DNA from: Erpobdella octoculata
Taxonomy: Eukaryota; Annelida; Clitellata; Hirudinida; Erpobdellidae
Length of the DNA: 64,000 nt
Assembly (NCBI GenBank): GCA_963978895.1
Contig: OZ022242.1
Span: forward strand, 20,562,629 to 20,626,628
Direction of reading: 5' to 3'
Part shown: positions 40,248 through 64,000 of the stretch, piece after piece
Layout of the letters: every line of letters begins with the position of its first letter
Position numbering within the stretch: the first letter of the stretch is position 1
Position numbers and translations under genes: made by a program
Notes under the pieces: generated by a model
Seen by the model: the letters and a program-made list of their open reading frames with translations, nothing else
Database searches by the model: none
What the model was told of the DNA's origin: nothing

Positions 40248-40944
40248 ACCATGCAAGAATGTACAAGATGAACCATGCAAGGATGGTCATGGTGATGAGC
40301 CTTGCAAAGATGTGCAAGATGAACCATGCAAAGATGTTCAAGATGAACCATGCAAGGATGGTCATGATGATGAGCTTGTCAAAAACGGTCATGATGATGT
40401 GCCTGTCAAAGACGGTCAAGTAAATCAACCTTGCAAAGATGCTCAAGATGAACCATGCAAAGATGGTGACAGTGATACAGTCGGTTTGTACGTCGAAAAC
40501 AGAACTAAAGAAGATGAGAAGAATGTTGAAAACGAAATGCAAAACGATGAGGATGAAAGTGACGATGATGATTATAATAATGGCTTATATGGCTTTTACC
40601 CATACAGCGACGGTTCTGAAACGGAAGCCTCCATAACAGACGACGGCACCGAATATTCAGGGTCAGATTTTAGAGACGAATCTGACTCGGATGATGCAAC
40701 CGAGGATTTAGAAACGGACGAAACTTCAATGGAGAAATACATCAAAGTTAACTTGTCAAAAAAAGAAGACACTGATTTGAGAGACGATGGCGATGATTTG
40801 AAGAAAGATCCGCTGGACGATACGAAAGTTGACACCGACGAAAGAGCCGAGTGGGACTGTGAAAAGAAAACGTTCGATTGTAGCTTGGAAGAAAACAAAC
40901 ATGAAGGACTGGAAGAAACTGCATCAAACGGTCAAGAGACTTGA
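40222..40944 (+). CDS. Acidic repeat protein of LTR element (DEPCKD repeats)
   Basis: 240-codon frame overlapping the SAP frame. It starts with 10-12 imperfect repeats of about 8 residues based on QDEPCKD/DGHDDE, then an Asp/Glu-rich stretch (DEDESDDDDYNNGLYGFYPY) and more acidic sequence. 40940-41050 encodes a short basic and Cys-containing remnant in other frames. Function unknown; probably the decayed downstream gag region. Confidence 0.5.
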   Translation: MNKKDGQDEPCKNVQDEPCKDGHGDEPCKDVQDEPCKDVQDEPCKDGHDDELVKNGHDDVPVKDGQVNQPCKDAQDEPCKDGDSDTVGLYVENRTKEDEKNVENEMQNDEDESDDDDYNNGLYGFYPYSDGSETEASITDDGTEYSGSDFRDESDSDDATEDLETDETSMEKYIKVNLSKKEDTDLRDDGDDLKKDPLDDTKVDTDERAEWDCEKKTFDCSLEENKHEGLEETASNGQET

Positions 40945-41263
40945 CCATGTTGTTTGCGAATTGCGGTCAAAGCCACGAGTGAAGATCAAGTTATTTTGTG
41001 TTTGTGGCCGAGTCGCATTTCTCAAAAGCGACTATGCTGTTCGGGACGAACAGAATTAAGAAGGGGGTAATCATGTAAAATCACTGGTTTTACGATCAAT
41101 TTCTTATTGATAAACGTTAAAGAATTCAGAACATATATTAGGCACATTATTATTAAGAGATTTGAAAGTATAAATAGCCTTAACAAAACTTTATTTATTA
41201 TTTTCCAATAAACTGCAAAAACATTCTATTGAGCCCGGTATACGATTTGGTGATATCGTAACA

Positions 41264-41284
41264 ATATATATATATATATATATA

Positions 41285-41378
<94 letters not shown>
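41264..41378. repeat. (TA)n microsatellite
   Basis: Begins at the last base of the LTR and ends at a Penelope-like fragment. A single CT interruption lies near 41287. Confidence 0.97.
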
Positions 41379-42740
<1,362 letters not shown>

Positions 42741-42821
42741 TCTATATATATACAAGTAAATTTTAGCAAATTTTAATGTATTTTTTTCTTTACTTGTATA
42801 TATATAGATATATAGTATGTA

Positions 42822-42939
<118 letters not shown>

Positions 42940-43090
42940 TGTCTGTTGCATTTTCCTATAAAATAGACTGCACTTTATTGTTTTTCCAAAGTAACTTTTT
43001 AAAATTAAATTTTTTTTTAAATAACCTTAAACCTATTCTCAGACCTACCAAATCAACACAAAAAGTTTTTTAATAAATATCGGCTCAGCC

Positions 43091-43911
43091 TTTTTTATTT
43101 TTTTTTATTATAGTTTATAGTCTTTTACACCATGTGTTTTAAGACGCGAAAACAAAATCAAAATGAAAAAAAAATACTTATTTACACTAAATAATTTTTC
43201 TCTATATTTACAGTTCTTTAGGATTATTTTGTATCCATTTATAGATGATGGCGTGGCATATTTCCGAGTTCAGTATGGTTTGGAGTGTAGTTGGTTTTTG
43301 GATCCTTTTACAAAAGTTCCCAAGTTCCATTCCTAGTTGTGTCGTTTCTTTGCAGTGCAGCAACCAGTGCTCGATTGTTTCTGTTCCGCAGGTTTCGCAC
43401 AAACCTGTCTCATGAAGATTCATTCTCTTCAAATTTTGTTTCAGCCGACACTTTCCAAGTCGGAGTCGGGAAATGATGACTTCCTTTTTTCTGTTTGTTG
43501 TCTTGAATTTAATTTTATTTGAGACTTTTTTTTCGAGAGACCAGTAGTGTCGACTTTCTTGAGCAGAGTCCCATCTGGTCTGCCATTCGTTCAAAAGCTC
43601 TCTGCGTATTGTTCTTTTTATGTCAAATATCTCTGGCAAAATCTCAATCTCTATTTCGGGATGTTTGGTAGTTTCTTTGGCAAGGCAATCTGCCATTTCA
43701 TTTCCACGTATGCCCACGTGGCTAGGTACCCAAATCAGGGTAATTGTTTTCCCTTCTTTTGAGAGGTTGGATGCTAGTGTTAGGACTGATTCCACAAGAG
43801 CAGATTTTTGAGCATTTGCGGAATTTTTCAAAGATATCATAGAGCTATATGAATCCGTAAATAGGGCTATTTTATGTGGACCGTCTGGTTGTGCCATCCA
43901 CTCCAAGCCGC
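43091..43911 (-). mobile_element. 5'-truncated I-type LINE with RNase H, 12-bp target duplication
   Basis: ATCGGCTCAGCC at 43079-43090 and 43912-43923 are exact target duplications. On the complement the element starts inside the RNase H domain and ends ACTATAAACTATAATAAAAA followed by A-rich tail. The 3' UTR end matches 9409-9540 and 54826-54955. Confidence 0.93.
43208..43906 (-). CDS. LINE ORF2 C-terminus: RNase H and zinc-knuckle-like region
   Basis: 232-codon open frame. RNase H signatures are [52 protein letters not shown] terminal [16 protein letters not shown] motif (C-x2-C-x6-H-x3-HC) is typical of I/R1/Jockey-group elements carrying RNase H. The first acidic RNase H residue is present (D in FTDS). 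The reverse transcriptase and endonuclease have been lost by 5' truncation; the part that remains has no stop codons, so insertion is recent. Confidence 0.92.
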   Translation of the reverse strand: MEWMAQPDGPHKIALFTDSYSSMISLKNSANAQKSALVESVLTLASNLSKEGKTITLIWVPSHVGIRGNEMADCLAKETTKHPEIEIEILPEIFDIKRTIRRELLNEWQTRWDSAQESRHYWSLEKKVSNKIKFKTTNRKKEVIISRLRLGKCRLKQNLKRMNLHETGLCETCGTETIEHWLLHCKETTQLGMELGNFCKRIQKPTTLQTILNSEICHAIIYKWIQNNPKEL

Positions 43912-43965
43912 ATCGGCTCAGCCGTTTCGATAGTGTTTGAAGTCAAACACTATGACACGAGATTT

Positions 43966-44820
<855 letters not shown>

Positions 44821-44939
44821 TATTTTTATAAAATATTTTTCTGTGTAAATTTGTGCGCGGATCCAACTTATTCACGCCTGCAAGTTTTCCTGGCGACAAA
44901 CTGGGAAGCAACTACTTTGGGACCTATTATTTGAACGTA

Positions 44940-45115
44940 GATATTTAGTCGGCGACTACTTGGCTAGCGACTAGTTGGCCCGGCGACTAGTTGGTCCGGC
45001 GACTAGTTGGGCGGCGAATAGTTTGGCGGCGACTAGTTGGCCCGGTGACTACTTGACTCGGCGACTAGTTGGTCAGCGACTAGATGGCAGCGACTAGTTG
45101 GGCGGCGACTAGTTA
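44940..45115. repeat. Tandem CGGCGACTAGTTGGC units
   Basis: About ten imperfect 15-18 base units based on GGCGACTAGTTGG. No coding potential. Confidence 0.9.
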
Positions 45116-45189
45116 ACTTGTACCCGATGATAGGGAGGGAATCTACTGCAACAATCCTTGTGATGATCACAATAGCCACCATCACCTCT

Positions 45190-45360
45190 ATGAAATGTAG
45201 TGATTTTAATTTGCTTGAACCAGGTTCAAATCAAAAGCATTGAACATTTCTGTTATATTGCGGAACAGTTAGAGCAACCACAGTGTATAATTAGCAATTT
45301 TAATTATTTATTAAAAAACTGTCTATTTTGACGGGGTATTTCTAGTACATATATAGATTG
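45190..45360. repeat. Dispersed repeat, copy B
   Basis: Counterpart of 9780-10100. 45361-46287 shows nothing recognisable apart from short (TAA)n near 46245-46262; it should include the promoter of the gene starting at 46288. Confidence 0.7.
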
Positions 45361-46287
45361 GTAAGAAAATCGAAAAATGATTCTATATGTTTGAAGTAGC
45401 ATTATTGATCAACTGAACGCAAAGAGAATAGATTTTTGCGTATTTTCTGACATAGTCAATCCTGACAATAATTTTCACAAGTTTGAATTATAAATCTTTT
45501 GAGCTGTCAAACAAACAAAAACAAAATAAGACTTAAAAGATTTGTGCTATAATGCGTTTTAACCATCTTTTATGTTTGAATTAATTTTTTCTGTATACCA
45601 ACATGTCCATAAATTAGAAGTAAACTAAATTTTTATTGAGTGGGCTGAAACTTTGTGTAAATCTTCTGCGTTTCTTTTTATCAGCTGAGTGAATGTTAGG
45701 CCTTAAGTCGTCCATGCAAGAATAACTTCATGCTTAAACAGAACTACATTGTCTCATTCATTGTCACCTGAGAAATCTTAAACAGCCGTGAATGATGATG
45801 AATGCCTAATTTTTCTTTCTTTTTTATTCGTCTTTTTTCTCTCTCATTTTGTATTTCACATTTGAAGGTGACATTTCGTAGTTTTACGTAGTGAAGAATA
45901 GCTTGAGCCTGTGTGTGTGTGCGTGTGCGTGCGTTGGCCGTCACATTCTGTTATTATTGCTTTCGAGCTTTTAAGACAACTGCGTAGTGGCGTTAACAAG
46001 TTTTTTTTTCAAAACATAAGCGGTTTTCAAAATTTAATAATGGTAATTTGTTCTAAAATAGTCAAGTTAATGAGAGAAATCAAGGCATACAGTTTCGAAG
46101 CAAGTTAATGAGAAAAATCAAGGCATACAGTTACGAAGCAACAATTTTCGTTTGAACTTATCCGGACAAGACATTTTTTTAATTCAGAATCTCCTACTTA
46201 AATGCTCATAACAACAATACTATATAGATATAAATATTTAAATTAATAATAATAATAATAATATACTTAGGAGCAATATTTAACATT

Positions 46288-56933
<10,646 letters not shown>

Positions 56934-57409
56934 AAGCAGAGCTGCTTTGAATTGATATTAGAAAGAAGGTGGAGCGGTAAAGAAAGAAATGTTAACAAGC
57001 ACATAGAATGACGATTGAAAAAATCTCGATTTTTTGTTAACAGCTTCACTGGTTTTTGCTTTTTATAGATTTTTTAAAGTAAGGCAAAATTATTAAGATG
57101 ATTTATTTCTGCATTATATAAATTGTCTAAAAATGATGATACATGTGAGACAAGTTTACAAACTAAACGCTAATCTGTATTATAATAATAAGCATATTCA
57201 TGAAAGTTTGTGCCAATAAGAGTCTCATTTAACTTGTTAAATTGTGGTGTTACAATTTTGACGCTTACAGGTCCTCACATGAATGTGTCGAAAGAATTTT
57301 GCTAGAAGAATCTGAACACAAATGATGCTTGATAATGCAAGGAAAACTTTAATTTCTAAGCGATAATAACATTCATTGTTATATTGATTAAACTTTTTTG
57401 TATTTCAGC

Positions 57410-57425
57410 TTGAAATAAAAATAAA
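57410..57425 (+). terminator. Candidate polyadenylation signals of the two-exon gene
   Basis: GAAATAAAAATAAAAG contains two overlapping AATAAA-like signals about 480 bases after the stop codon at 56931-56933. Confidence 0.4.
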
Positions 57426-57893
57426 AGAAATTGTGTAGCTCCAGAAATTAAACTCCCTTTTAAATTGATTTTTCAAAATATATAAATGAGTCTTCAAACA
57501 CGCGAATCCTTTTAGTGAATATTTTATTTCTTTCTCGTTTTCTATTAAACCCACAAGAATCATTAAACACACGTCGTTTTTAACGCCGCAAGACAATATT
57601 TTCGATGAATTATTTTCGCACAAGACACCCATGAATATTAGTATGTAAGTAATATTTATTACCGATATATCGAACATTCGATCTGATAAGCCAAATGCAA
57701 CTGAAAGCTCGATAATGCGATAACATCTACCACAACCACTATAGCGGCTACCACCATTCCCATCACCACCAGCAATATCATCACTACTACTCCTACTACG
57801 TCTATTCATTCCAGATCGATGCATTTCCCGACAGATGCGCGGTGCTAAAAGTCAGGCCCTTGCTTTACTCAGGAATGTGAAAAGAATATGGAA

Positions 57894-58217
<324 letters not shown>

Positions 58218-58474
58218 GAGAAATAATTATTATAATTATAAGAGAAAAAATAAATAAAATCTATTTATATATGTCTGCTTGAAGTGATGTAGTCTCTGTC
58301 AAGTTATTAAGAAAAATATTAGGGGACGAGAATTTTTTGAATGGTTTACATGCTTTCGATATGATTAGGTTTGATTTTTTTATTTTCTCTGTTGTCAATT
58401 TGTTCTCTTAACATTTTTTTCACATTTATTTTTCTGCATGACATTTTGTATCGTACGTTATTAGGTTTCACACT

Positions 58475-58760
58475 ATTCATTCCACCTTTTTCAACAATTC
58501 ATTCTGAGTCCTCACAATTCATTCCACCTTTTTCAACAATTCATTCTGAGCCCTCTCAATTTATCCCAGGCTTCTACCATTCATTCCAGGTTTCTACCAT
58601 TCATTACAGGCTTTCTACCATTTATTCCGCTTCTACCATTCATTTAAGATATTCACCATTTATTCCAGCTCTACCACTTATTTCAGCGGTTACCGTTAAT
58701 TTAAGAGCCCACCATCATTCATTCCAGCCCTCTTACAAGCAATCATTCCAGTTTATTTTC
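58475..58760. repeat. Imperfect tandem repeats around TTCATTCCA
   Basis: Two approximately 40-base units with ATTCATTCCACCTTTTTCAA are followed by many shorter CTACCATTCATTCCAGG-type units. No coding evidence. Confidence 0.85.
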
Positions 58761-58939
58761 TTTAATCTTCACAAATAATTCACTCCACTTTCTAGATGAC
58801 TTTATTCGTTATCACATACGTTTCCCGTGCAACCGAATATCGTTTTTCCGTCCATCTATAATCTATACAAACCTCAGTGAGTATATGCTGGCCCATATAC
58901 GTGGAATTTTTTTCCTTCTAACTTATTATTTTGCAATTC

Positions 58940-59060
58940 CCTGTTTACTTTTCAAAATGGTTGAAAAACATTTTATTTCGTAAATTTATTGAAGAGCGTT
59001 TTTGAATTTACGTAAAGGCGCTATATGAGACAAGTTCATTTTGATTGATTAATTGATCGA
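58940..59060 (+). mobile_element. SINE-like 3' end
   Basis: Contains GAGCGTTTTTGAATTTACG, AAGGCGCTATATGAGACAAG and a TTGATTGATTAATTGATCGA tail. Similar tails occur at 63362-63390, and a GAGCGCCTTTGAATTTAAG segment lies at 767-785. This is a metazoan SINE-type ending. Confidence 0.55.
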
Positions 59061-60452
59061 CTCGGTCCGTCGAGCTCAGTGTCGCATCGCGACATCCTTA
59101 AGCCATTTTTTTTCGTGGAACCCCTATTTAAAGAATCAATAGTTGAAAACATCGGAAGAAATTTGTATTATGAATGAAAAATAATAAATTTTATTTTTGA
59201 TTAATGCAAAGCTGGAAATTGCCTTTCCGTGCCAGGGCCGGCCTTAGCATTTCGGCGGCCCTATGCAAAACTTTGACGCGTCCCGGACCTTTGAACAAAT
59301 TGAGTGTTACGGTTTTACCACATCCACATCACGTGAAAAAATGTTCAATGAATTTTGAGCAACAATTTTTCATCATCAACTTATGATGTAAGACAATAAC
59401 AGTATTGTAGATGCAGTAATAACAATTACAATTAGCATACAATATTGATGTTTGTCAGTAAACAGCAAACTTCAAAAATGAGCACACTAAACTATTAGTC
59501 AAAAGGTTTTCACTCAAAACTTTAACTTAAAACGAAACTCTGCGAGCTTTAATGGATGCAAACTTGCTTATAAGACTAGTATAGTTGAGTTCCTTTGCAA
59601 CAGAATTTTCAATGGACAATAACGCCAAACCATTCAGTCTATCCTCTTTCATGCTTGCTCGTAAGTAAGTCTTGGTTAGCTTCAGTGTGGAGAAGTTCCT
59701 CTCGCCGGAAGCAACGGTTATTGGAATAGTCAGTAAGACACGCAGAGCAACAGAAACATTTGGAAAAATCTCATGCGAACAATTGAAATGTAGAAGTCAT
59801 AACAGTTATAATATTGAGCTAATGTTGTCAGGCATTATGTTATGCAAGGCTTTCAGCTCATCAAAGAATGATATGCCATCAATATCCGAACACAGTGTAT
59901 TACTTTGGTTTTGTGACTGTGATTTTGAAAATAGAACTGTCTGCAGATTTAGACAATTTACCTTCATTTCATATTCATTGATACTTCATCTGTTATGTAT
60001 AAATGTAAGCAAAAAAACCGAAGTTCTTTTGAAATTCCTGGATTTGCTCTAAGCGCTGACTGAATGATGCAATTGCGTTATCAAGTAGACCAAAGAGAAA
60101 TGTAGTACGAAACTTGTCAGTAGGGTTGAAGTTTACTGACTCGTCATCAGCTTCATAGGAAAATTGCTTTTTCACTCGTTTTGGACGAACAGCACATTCA
60201 TTCGGAAAAACCATGTCACTGGGATTCATCTCCAACTCTTTTGCAAGTTTTCTGCAATAATGAGCAATTTCTCAAATCCTTCTTCCCGAAATTCTCTTAA
60301 AAATTTCATCGTTTTTTTTTTAATTTTGATAGTCACATCCAGCTGCATGTTTTTCTGCTGCGTCAGCTTACTAGCTGCATTAAGATGCACCAGTAATTCG
60401 TACCACGTGGCTGACGTTACCAAGAATTGATAATGTTTTATTGTCTTTGCCC

Positions 60453-60484
60453 AAGGACTCCTTAATAATAATTAAGGAGTCCAT
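60453..60484. repeat. Short-loop inverted repeat
   Basis: GGACTCCTTAAT and its complement ATTAAGGAGTCC are separated by only a few bases, inside the hAT pseudogene. Confidence 0.85.
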
Positions 60485-60888
60485 GGTTTCCCAATGAGAT
60501 TGCTTCTGCTCGAGCTATTGAATCATTCGTTGTGTCTGCAACTTCATTCAAAGCATCGTATATTTCACCAATCTGACAACGAACAGCTTTAACGCTGTTG
60601 ACTTTAGCCTCCCATCTTGTGTCGCAATCTGCTTTAACAGTCAGACTGGTGACATGCCTCTTTAATATAGACCATCGTTTAGTTGAAGCACTGAAGAGCA
60701 CATAGATTTTCTCTATGATGCCAAAAATGTCATTGCAGTAGAACACGATTTTGCCATATCACATAACACCAGATTTAAGCTGTGGCAACCACATGGCATA
60801 AAAAATGCACGACTTTCTAGCTGCAAAATCTTGGCTTGTACACCTGTGTGGCAGCCACGCCTATTAGCTCCGTTATCCTAACCCTGAC

Positions 60889-61764
60889 CAGTGTTGTTTC
60901 AGTTAAGCGTAACTTTAACTGAATTTGGTCTAATAACTGAAAAAAGAGATTTAAGTTAAGTACTAACTGAAACTTTAACTGAAAAATAATGTTAACTTTA
61001 ATTGTAATACTAATAGTAAAAAAAAAGTAGTAACTGTAATACAAACTGAAAAAAAAATATTTTCGGAAAATCCAATACTGAAATGAGCCAAAATTTTATT
61101 TCTTTGTTTATATTTAGTAACCGGACCCACTCGTGTCTTTTATCTCTACTATGATTTTCTTTTTAATCGCTTTATTTGCATTTAACGACGTATGAATAAT
61201 GTTAAAAATAAATTCTGGCCGAAAACAAGAAAATGGAGTTTTGCGTTAAGTTACGAACCTTCTACTGATAAAAGCAGGTGCAACGTGGTTTGTAGTGTGG
61301 GAGAAAAAGATTCGGAAGCTCACATGGTCGAAACTTGCGGAGCTCTGTTGAAAAGTAAATCATCTAAGTCATAGACATAAGGAAGTGGCAAAAGAACTTG
61401 AGGTTTTGGAGACAAATCGCAAAAAGCTAAAGGCCAAGCGCAAACTAATCGAAAATGATATAGGAAACATGGTTAACCAGAATAGCGCACAGACTACTTT
61501 GCCTGTTTTTATTAGCAAAAAAAGGAATGGAATTCAGATGCACAAGAAGTGAATCTGAGACAGCGTTTGCTTAGTAATATCAGTACCGGGTTATATTAAT
61601 AACTGTTATACTGACTGTAATAGTAACTGAAAAAAATATTAACTCTAATATTAACTGGAAAAAATGAAAAAAATTAACTTTAACTGTAATACTAACTAAA
61701 AAATATTAAATTGGCTAACTTTAACTGATACTCTAACTGAAAAACCCTAACTGAAACAACACTG
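60889..61764 (-). mobile_element. 876-bp hAT nested in the ZMYM1-like hAT pseudogene
   Basis: The ends are CAGTGTTGTTTCAGTTA and its exact reverse complement. The 8-bp duplication ACCCTGAC lies at 60881-60888 and 61765-61772. Removing it restores co-linearity of the surrounding hAT protein. Subterminal regions are dense in short TTAACTGAA repeats. The only coding trace is 61192-61374 (+), a degraded BED-finger-like SRCNVVCSVGEKDSEAHMVE. Confidence 0.93.
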
Positions 61765-62640
61765 ACCCTGACCACGGCAGTTACTAACACATAAGCCAAG
61801 TTCCTCTAATCTGTGCAAAAACAAATCTGTCAAACTTTCACCAGAGCTATCATCAGCAATCAAAAATCCAACAAAAATACTCAACAACATCCACCGATTT
61901 GCTTACTATCTCAACACAACGTAAAATTATGGTCAACTGCTCCTCATGGCTAGCATCAGGAGTGTAGTCAAGGATGACAGAGAAATATTTGGCCTCAGTC
62001 TCAAGTTTAGTTATTTTCTGAAAAACTGTATGAATTCATTTCCCAAGTTGTGATCGGCCAGATCTGCATTTTTAATGCGGCGAATGTGCTCTGACAGAAT
62101 TAGATCGAACTCGGCGATGACCTCCACCAAGCCTAGAAAATAGCAATTGCTGGTTTGTCCGAGTTTCTCCACTAATCCCCGAAAAGCAAGATTTCTTACA
62201 GCCAAAAACTGAACAACTAGCATAAGACGCTCTAGCACTGCTTGCCAGTGAAGTTTATCTGCATCAATTTGCTTTTGCACAGATTTGTCGATTGTTTGTT
62301 TGTGTTTAAGGCGACGCTCATATTCCAACCATTCGAACAAGGCGTTAATGTGTGTCGTACCCAATTCATGCTCGTGCAGCAACTTTGAAATATTTTGCCA
62401 ATTACAGTGACGGAGTGTAACAAAGTTATTTGAAGTCTTGACCATGCCAAAAAGTCGACAGCAAAACAAAATACGGCATCACGAACCCTAGAATATACTA
62501 GCCATCGGCGATCAAAAGTGTTTTAAACAATGATCCCTCCTGTGACTCGGCAAAAAATTCAGAGAGCTTCTTAAGCTTGTGTTTTGCAGCGCCTAAATCG
62601 GATTTTGTTCCCTTAATTCCGGAAATTTGTGATGACCTGA

Positions 62641-64000
62641 TTCACTGACTGTGAATGAAAACTCGATGAAATAAACACTCAGACTGCATAGACTAAATAG
62701 CCAGGCATATACGTGCACTGCTACAATCACCAGCTCCATCTTGTGGTCAAGCACGCTATGGAATCAGAGGGCAAAGTGAAAAGGTTTTTAGTTAATGCGA
62801 ACAATTGTAAGTGTTGAAATCTTGTGGCAAACACTTGATGGAAGCGAAACAATCAACTGATAGACGGAACACTACCAATCAGCACTGACTGTAAAAAACA
62901 GAGAAGACATTTTCCAGACCCTCAAAATTCCGGCCAACTTGGAGAAGGCTCTGGCTGATAAGTTGCTTGAAGCAGCAGGCTTGCTCAATAAAGTTTCAAA
63001 ACCGGAATTTGTTTTTTTTTGCAGCTGTCACTGACTAAAGAATGGCTTTGTCGTCAACATGTTTTGTTTCAAAGTCGTTCATACAATGTGTCTCTTCTAT
63101 GGAGCTAATCTCATAATCTCCAATGTCAAGTAGAGCATTATTGCCTTGCGGTCTGCCAGCCCAATTTTACCTCGATCTTAGGTGCCAGGTTAACAAAGTT
63201 GTTAAAGTGGTAGTCTTGAATGTGAAAGCTTCACGGTTCAACTTGCACTTGCTACCTAGTATTTTATTTTATTGGAAAACCTAGCGAATAAAATCGTTTC
63301 TTCGTGGGGCATGTGAAAGATCAGCGCTGCCGAGCCCTGTAGGAGGTGGTCTATAAATATTCATATTGATTGATTAATTGATTGATCAGGATGCGCTCAC
63401 AGACAAATTGTCAATTGCAATGCGGCTGTACCATGGCCAACTCCAGCGACATTTTTCGTTGGAAGAAGCAACATGTGCAATGCTGCATTAATGTTTACCA
63501 GCTGTATGCTGTAGCGTGCCCCATCGGTGAGTGAGAGGGTAGTTTTTCCAATTTCATACGACCAATCAAGGGCCACAAGCAATAAGTTAAACTAGTCCTA
63601 GTCTTACTTGCTATCGAGAAAGATCTTAATACGCTTAAAATGAATCTAAACATCATAGTAGAGAAGCTTGCACTGAAATCTCGCCATATTGTTTTCTAAC
63701 ATAATTACCTTACCCTATGGAATGTGTTTTTATGGTGAACTGTTTTTTGTGTAAATTATAATTGTTTTAAAATGTTTTGCCATGGTTTAATTTACATGAT
63801 TTGGAAAGTCCTCAAACTGATTTGAGTCGATTTGACATAATTTAGATTAAGATTGTTGACTGTTCTGATCGCTAAATCTGATTTGTCGCGTGAATAATAT
63901 TTTGGGGGTTGATTCTCTGGAGCGTGTAATTTTATGTGGACAAGGATTTTTACAGTGCCCCCCTTCAAAATTCCTGGTTACGGCCCTGGTGCTTGCAAAG
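62641..64000. other. Right edge: decayed repeat sequence
   Basis: No coding exon recognised. It holds a SINE-like tail at 63362-63390 and, near 63960-63985, a hAT-like end whose reverse complement starts CAGGGCCGTAACCAGG. The sequence near 59234 starts CAGGGCCGGCC, but the flanking 8-mers differ. Confidence 0.45.

Larger units (their letters stand above)
59500..62640 (-). pseudogene. hAT transposase pseudogene of ZMYM1 (TTF-type) class
   Basis: Complement frames read in family order. First a TTF-like RRWLVYSRVRDAVFCF (62515-62470), then FVTLRHCNWQNISKLLHEHE and VLERLMLVVQFLAVRNLAFR. Next comes a catalytic-domain part with ESRAFFMPCGCHSLNLVLCD (about 60810-60750), then CDTRWEAKVNSVKAVRCQIG. 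Last come LLDNAIASFSQRLEQIQEFQ and a C-terminal SGERNFSKLKLTKTYLRASM (59720-59650). Frameshifts, stop codons and an 876-bp insertion (60889-61764) make it inactive. Confidence 0.88.

Noticed and set aside
59235..63985. One 4.75 kb hAT bounded by CAGGGCCG ends at 59235 and 63985
   Set aside because: The two ends share only the first 8 bases, and the flanking 8-mers (TTCCGTGC, GTGCTTGC) do not match, so they may belong to different insertions.

Overview
The window is AT-rich nuclear DNA from an invertebrate animal. Host genes carry spliceosomal introns, including one apparent GC-AG intron. The standard genetic code works throughout. Much of the rest is recent transposable elements (Penelope-like elements, hAT, Helitron-like elements, I-type and other LINEs, LTR retrotransposon remnants, SINEs) and long microsatellites, mainly (TA)n. 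The sequence alone does not fix the phylum.

Host genes, left to right. (1) The 3' part of a PGS1-like mitochondrial phosphatidylglycerophosphate synthase, + strand, 2-3393. (2) A convergent four-exon minus-strand gene (4944-8615) for an unrecognised 593-residue acidic, probably nuclear protein with a C-terminal coiled coil. (3) A complete eleven-exon minus-strand IFRD1/IFRD2 orthologue (15207-26253, 431 aa), with phase-consistent exon joins. (4) A plus-strand two-exon gene (46288-56933, 641 aa) with an N-terminal helical module and a central cold-shock/OB-like segment; its roughly 8.7 kb intron is filled with transposons. No functional coupling between these genes is evident; they look like unrelated neighbours.

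The stretch 26.6-45.4 kb is a transposon and microsatellite array. It holds a near-complete Penelope-like element (27255-31870) with reverse transcriptase, GIY-YIG domain and about 1.27 kb terminal direct repeats. It also holds other Penelope fragments, two head-to-tail Helitron-like elements (33568-36574), a 2 kb internally reduced hAT (37029-39033), an LTR element remnant with a SAP-domain ORF, and LINE 3' ends. Many of these junctions lie in (TA)n tracts. Further nested insertions with readable target-site duplications lie at 5738-6470, 18205-19011, 43091-43911 and 60889-61764.

The most notable observations are these. Penelope-like N-terminal coding segments repeatedly stop at nearly the same codon where (TA)n begins. 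An 807-bp element with 9-bp target duplications has terminal arrays of an ACTGATCCC-type motif. IFRD terminal-exon sequence has been copied in inverted orientation into a neighbouring intron, next to a second locally copied segment. Several long inverted repeats with very short loops occur, one of them abutting an IFRD splice acceptor.
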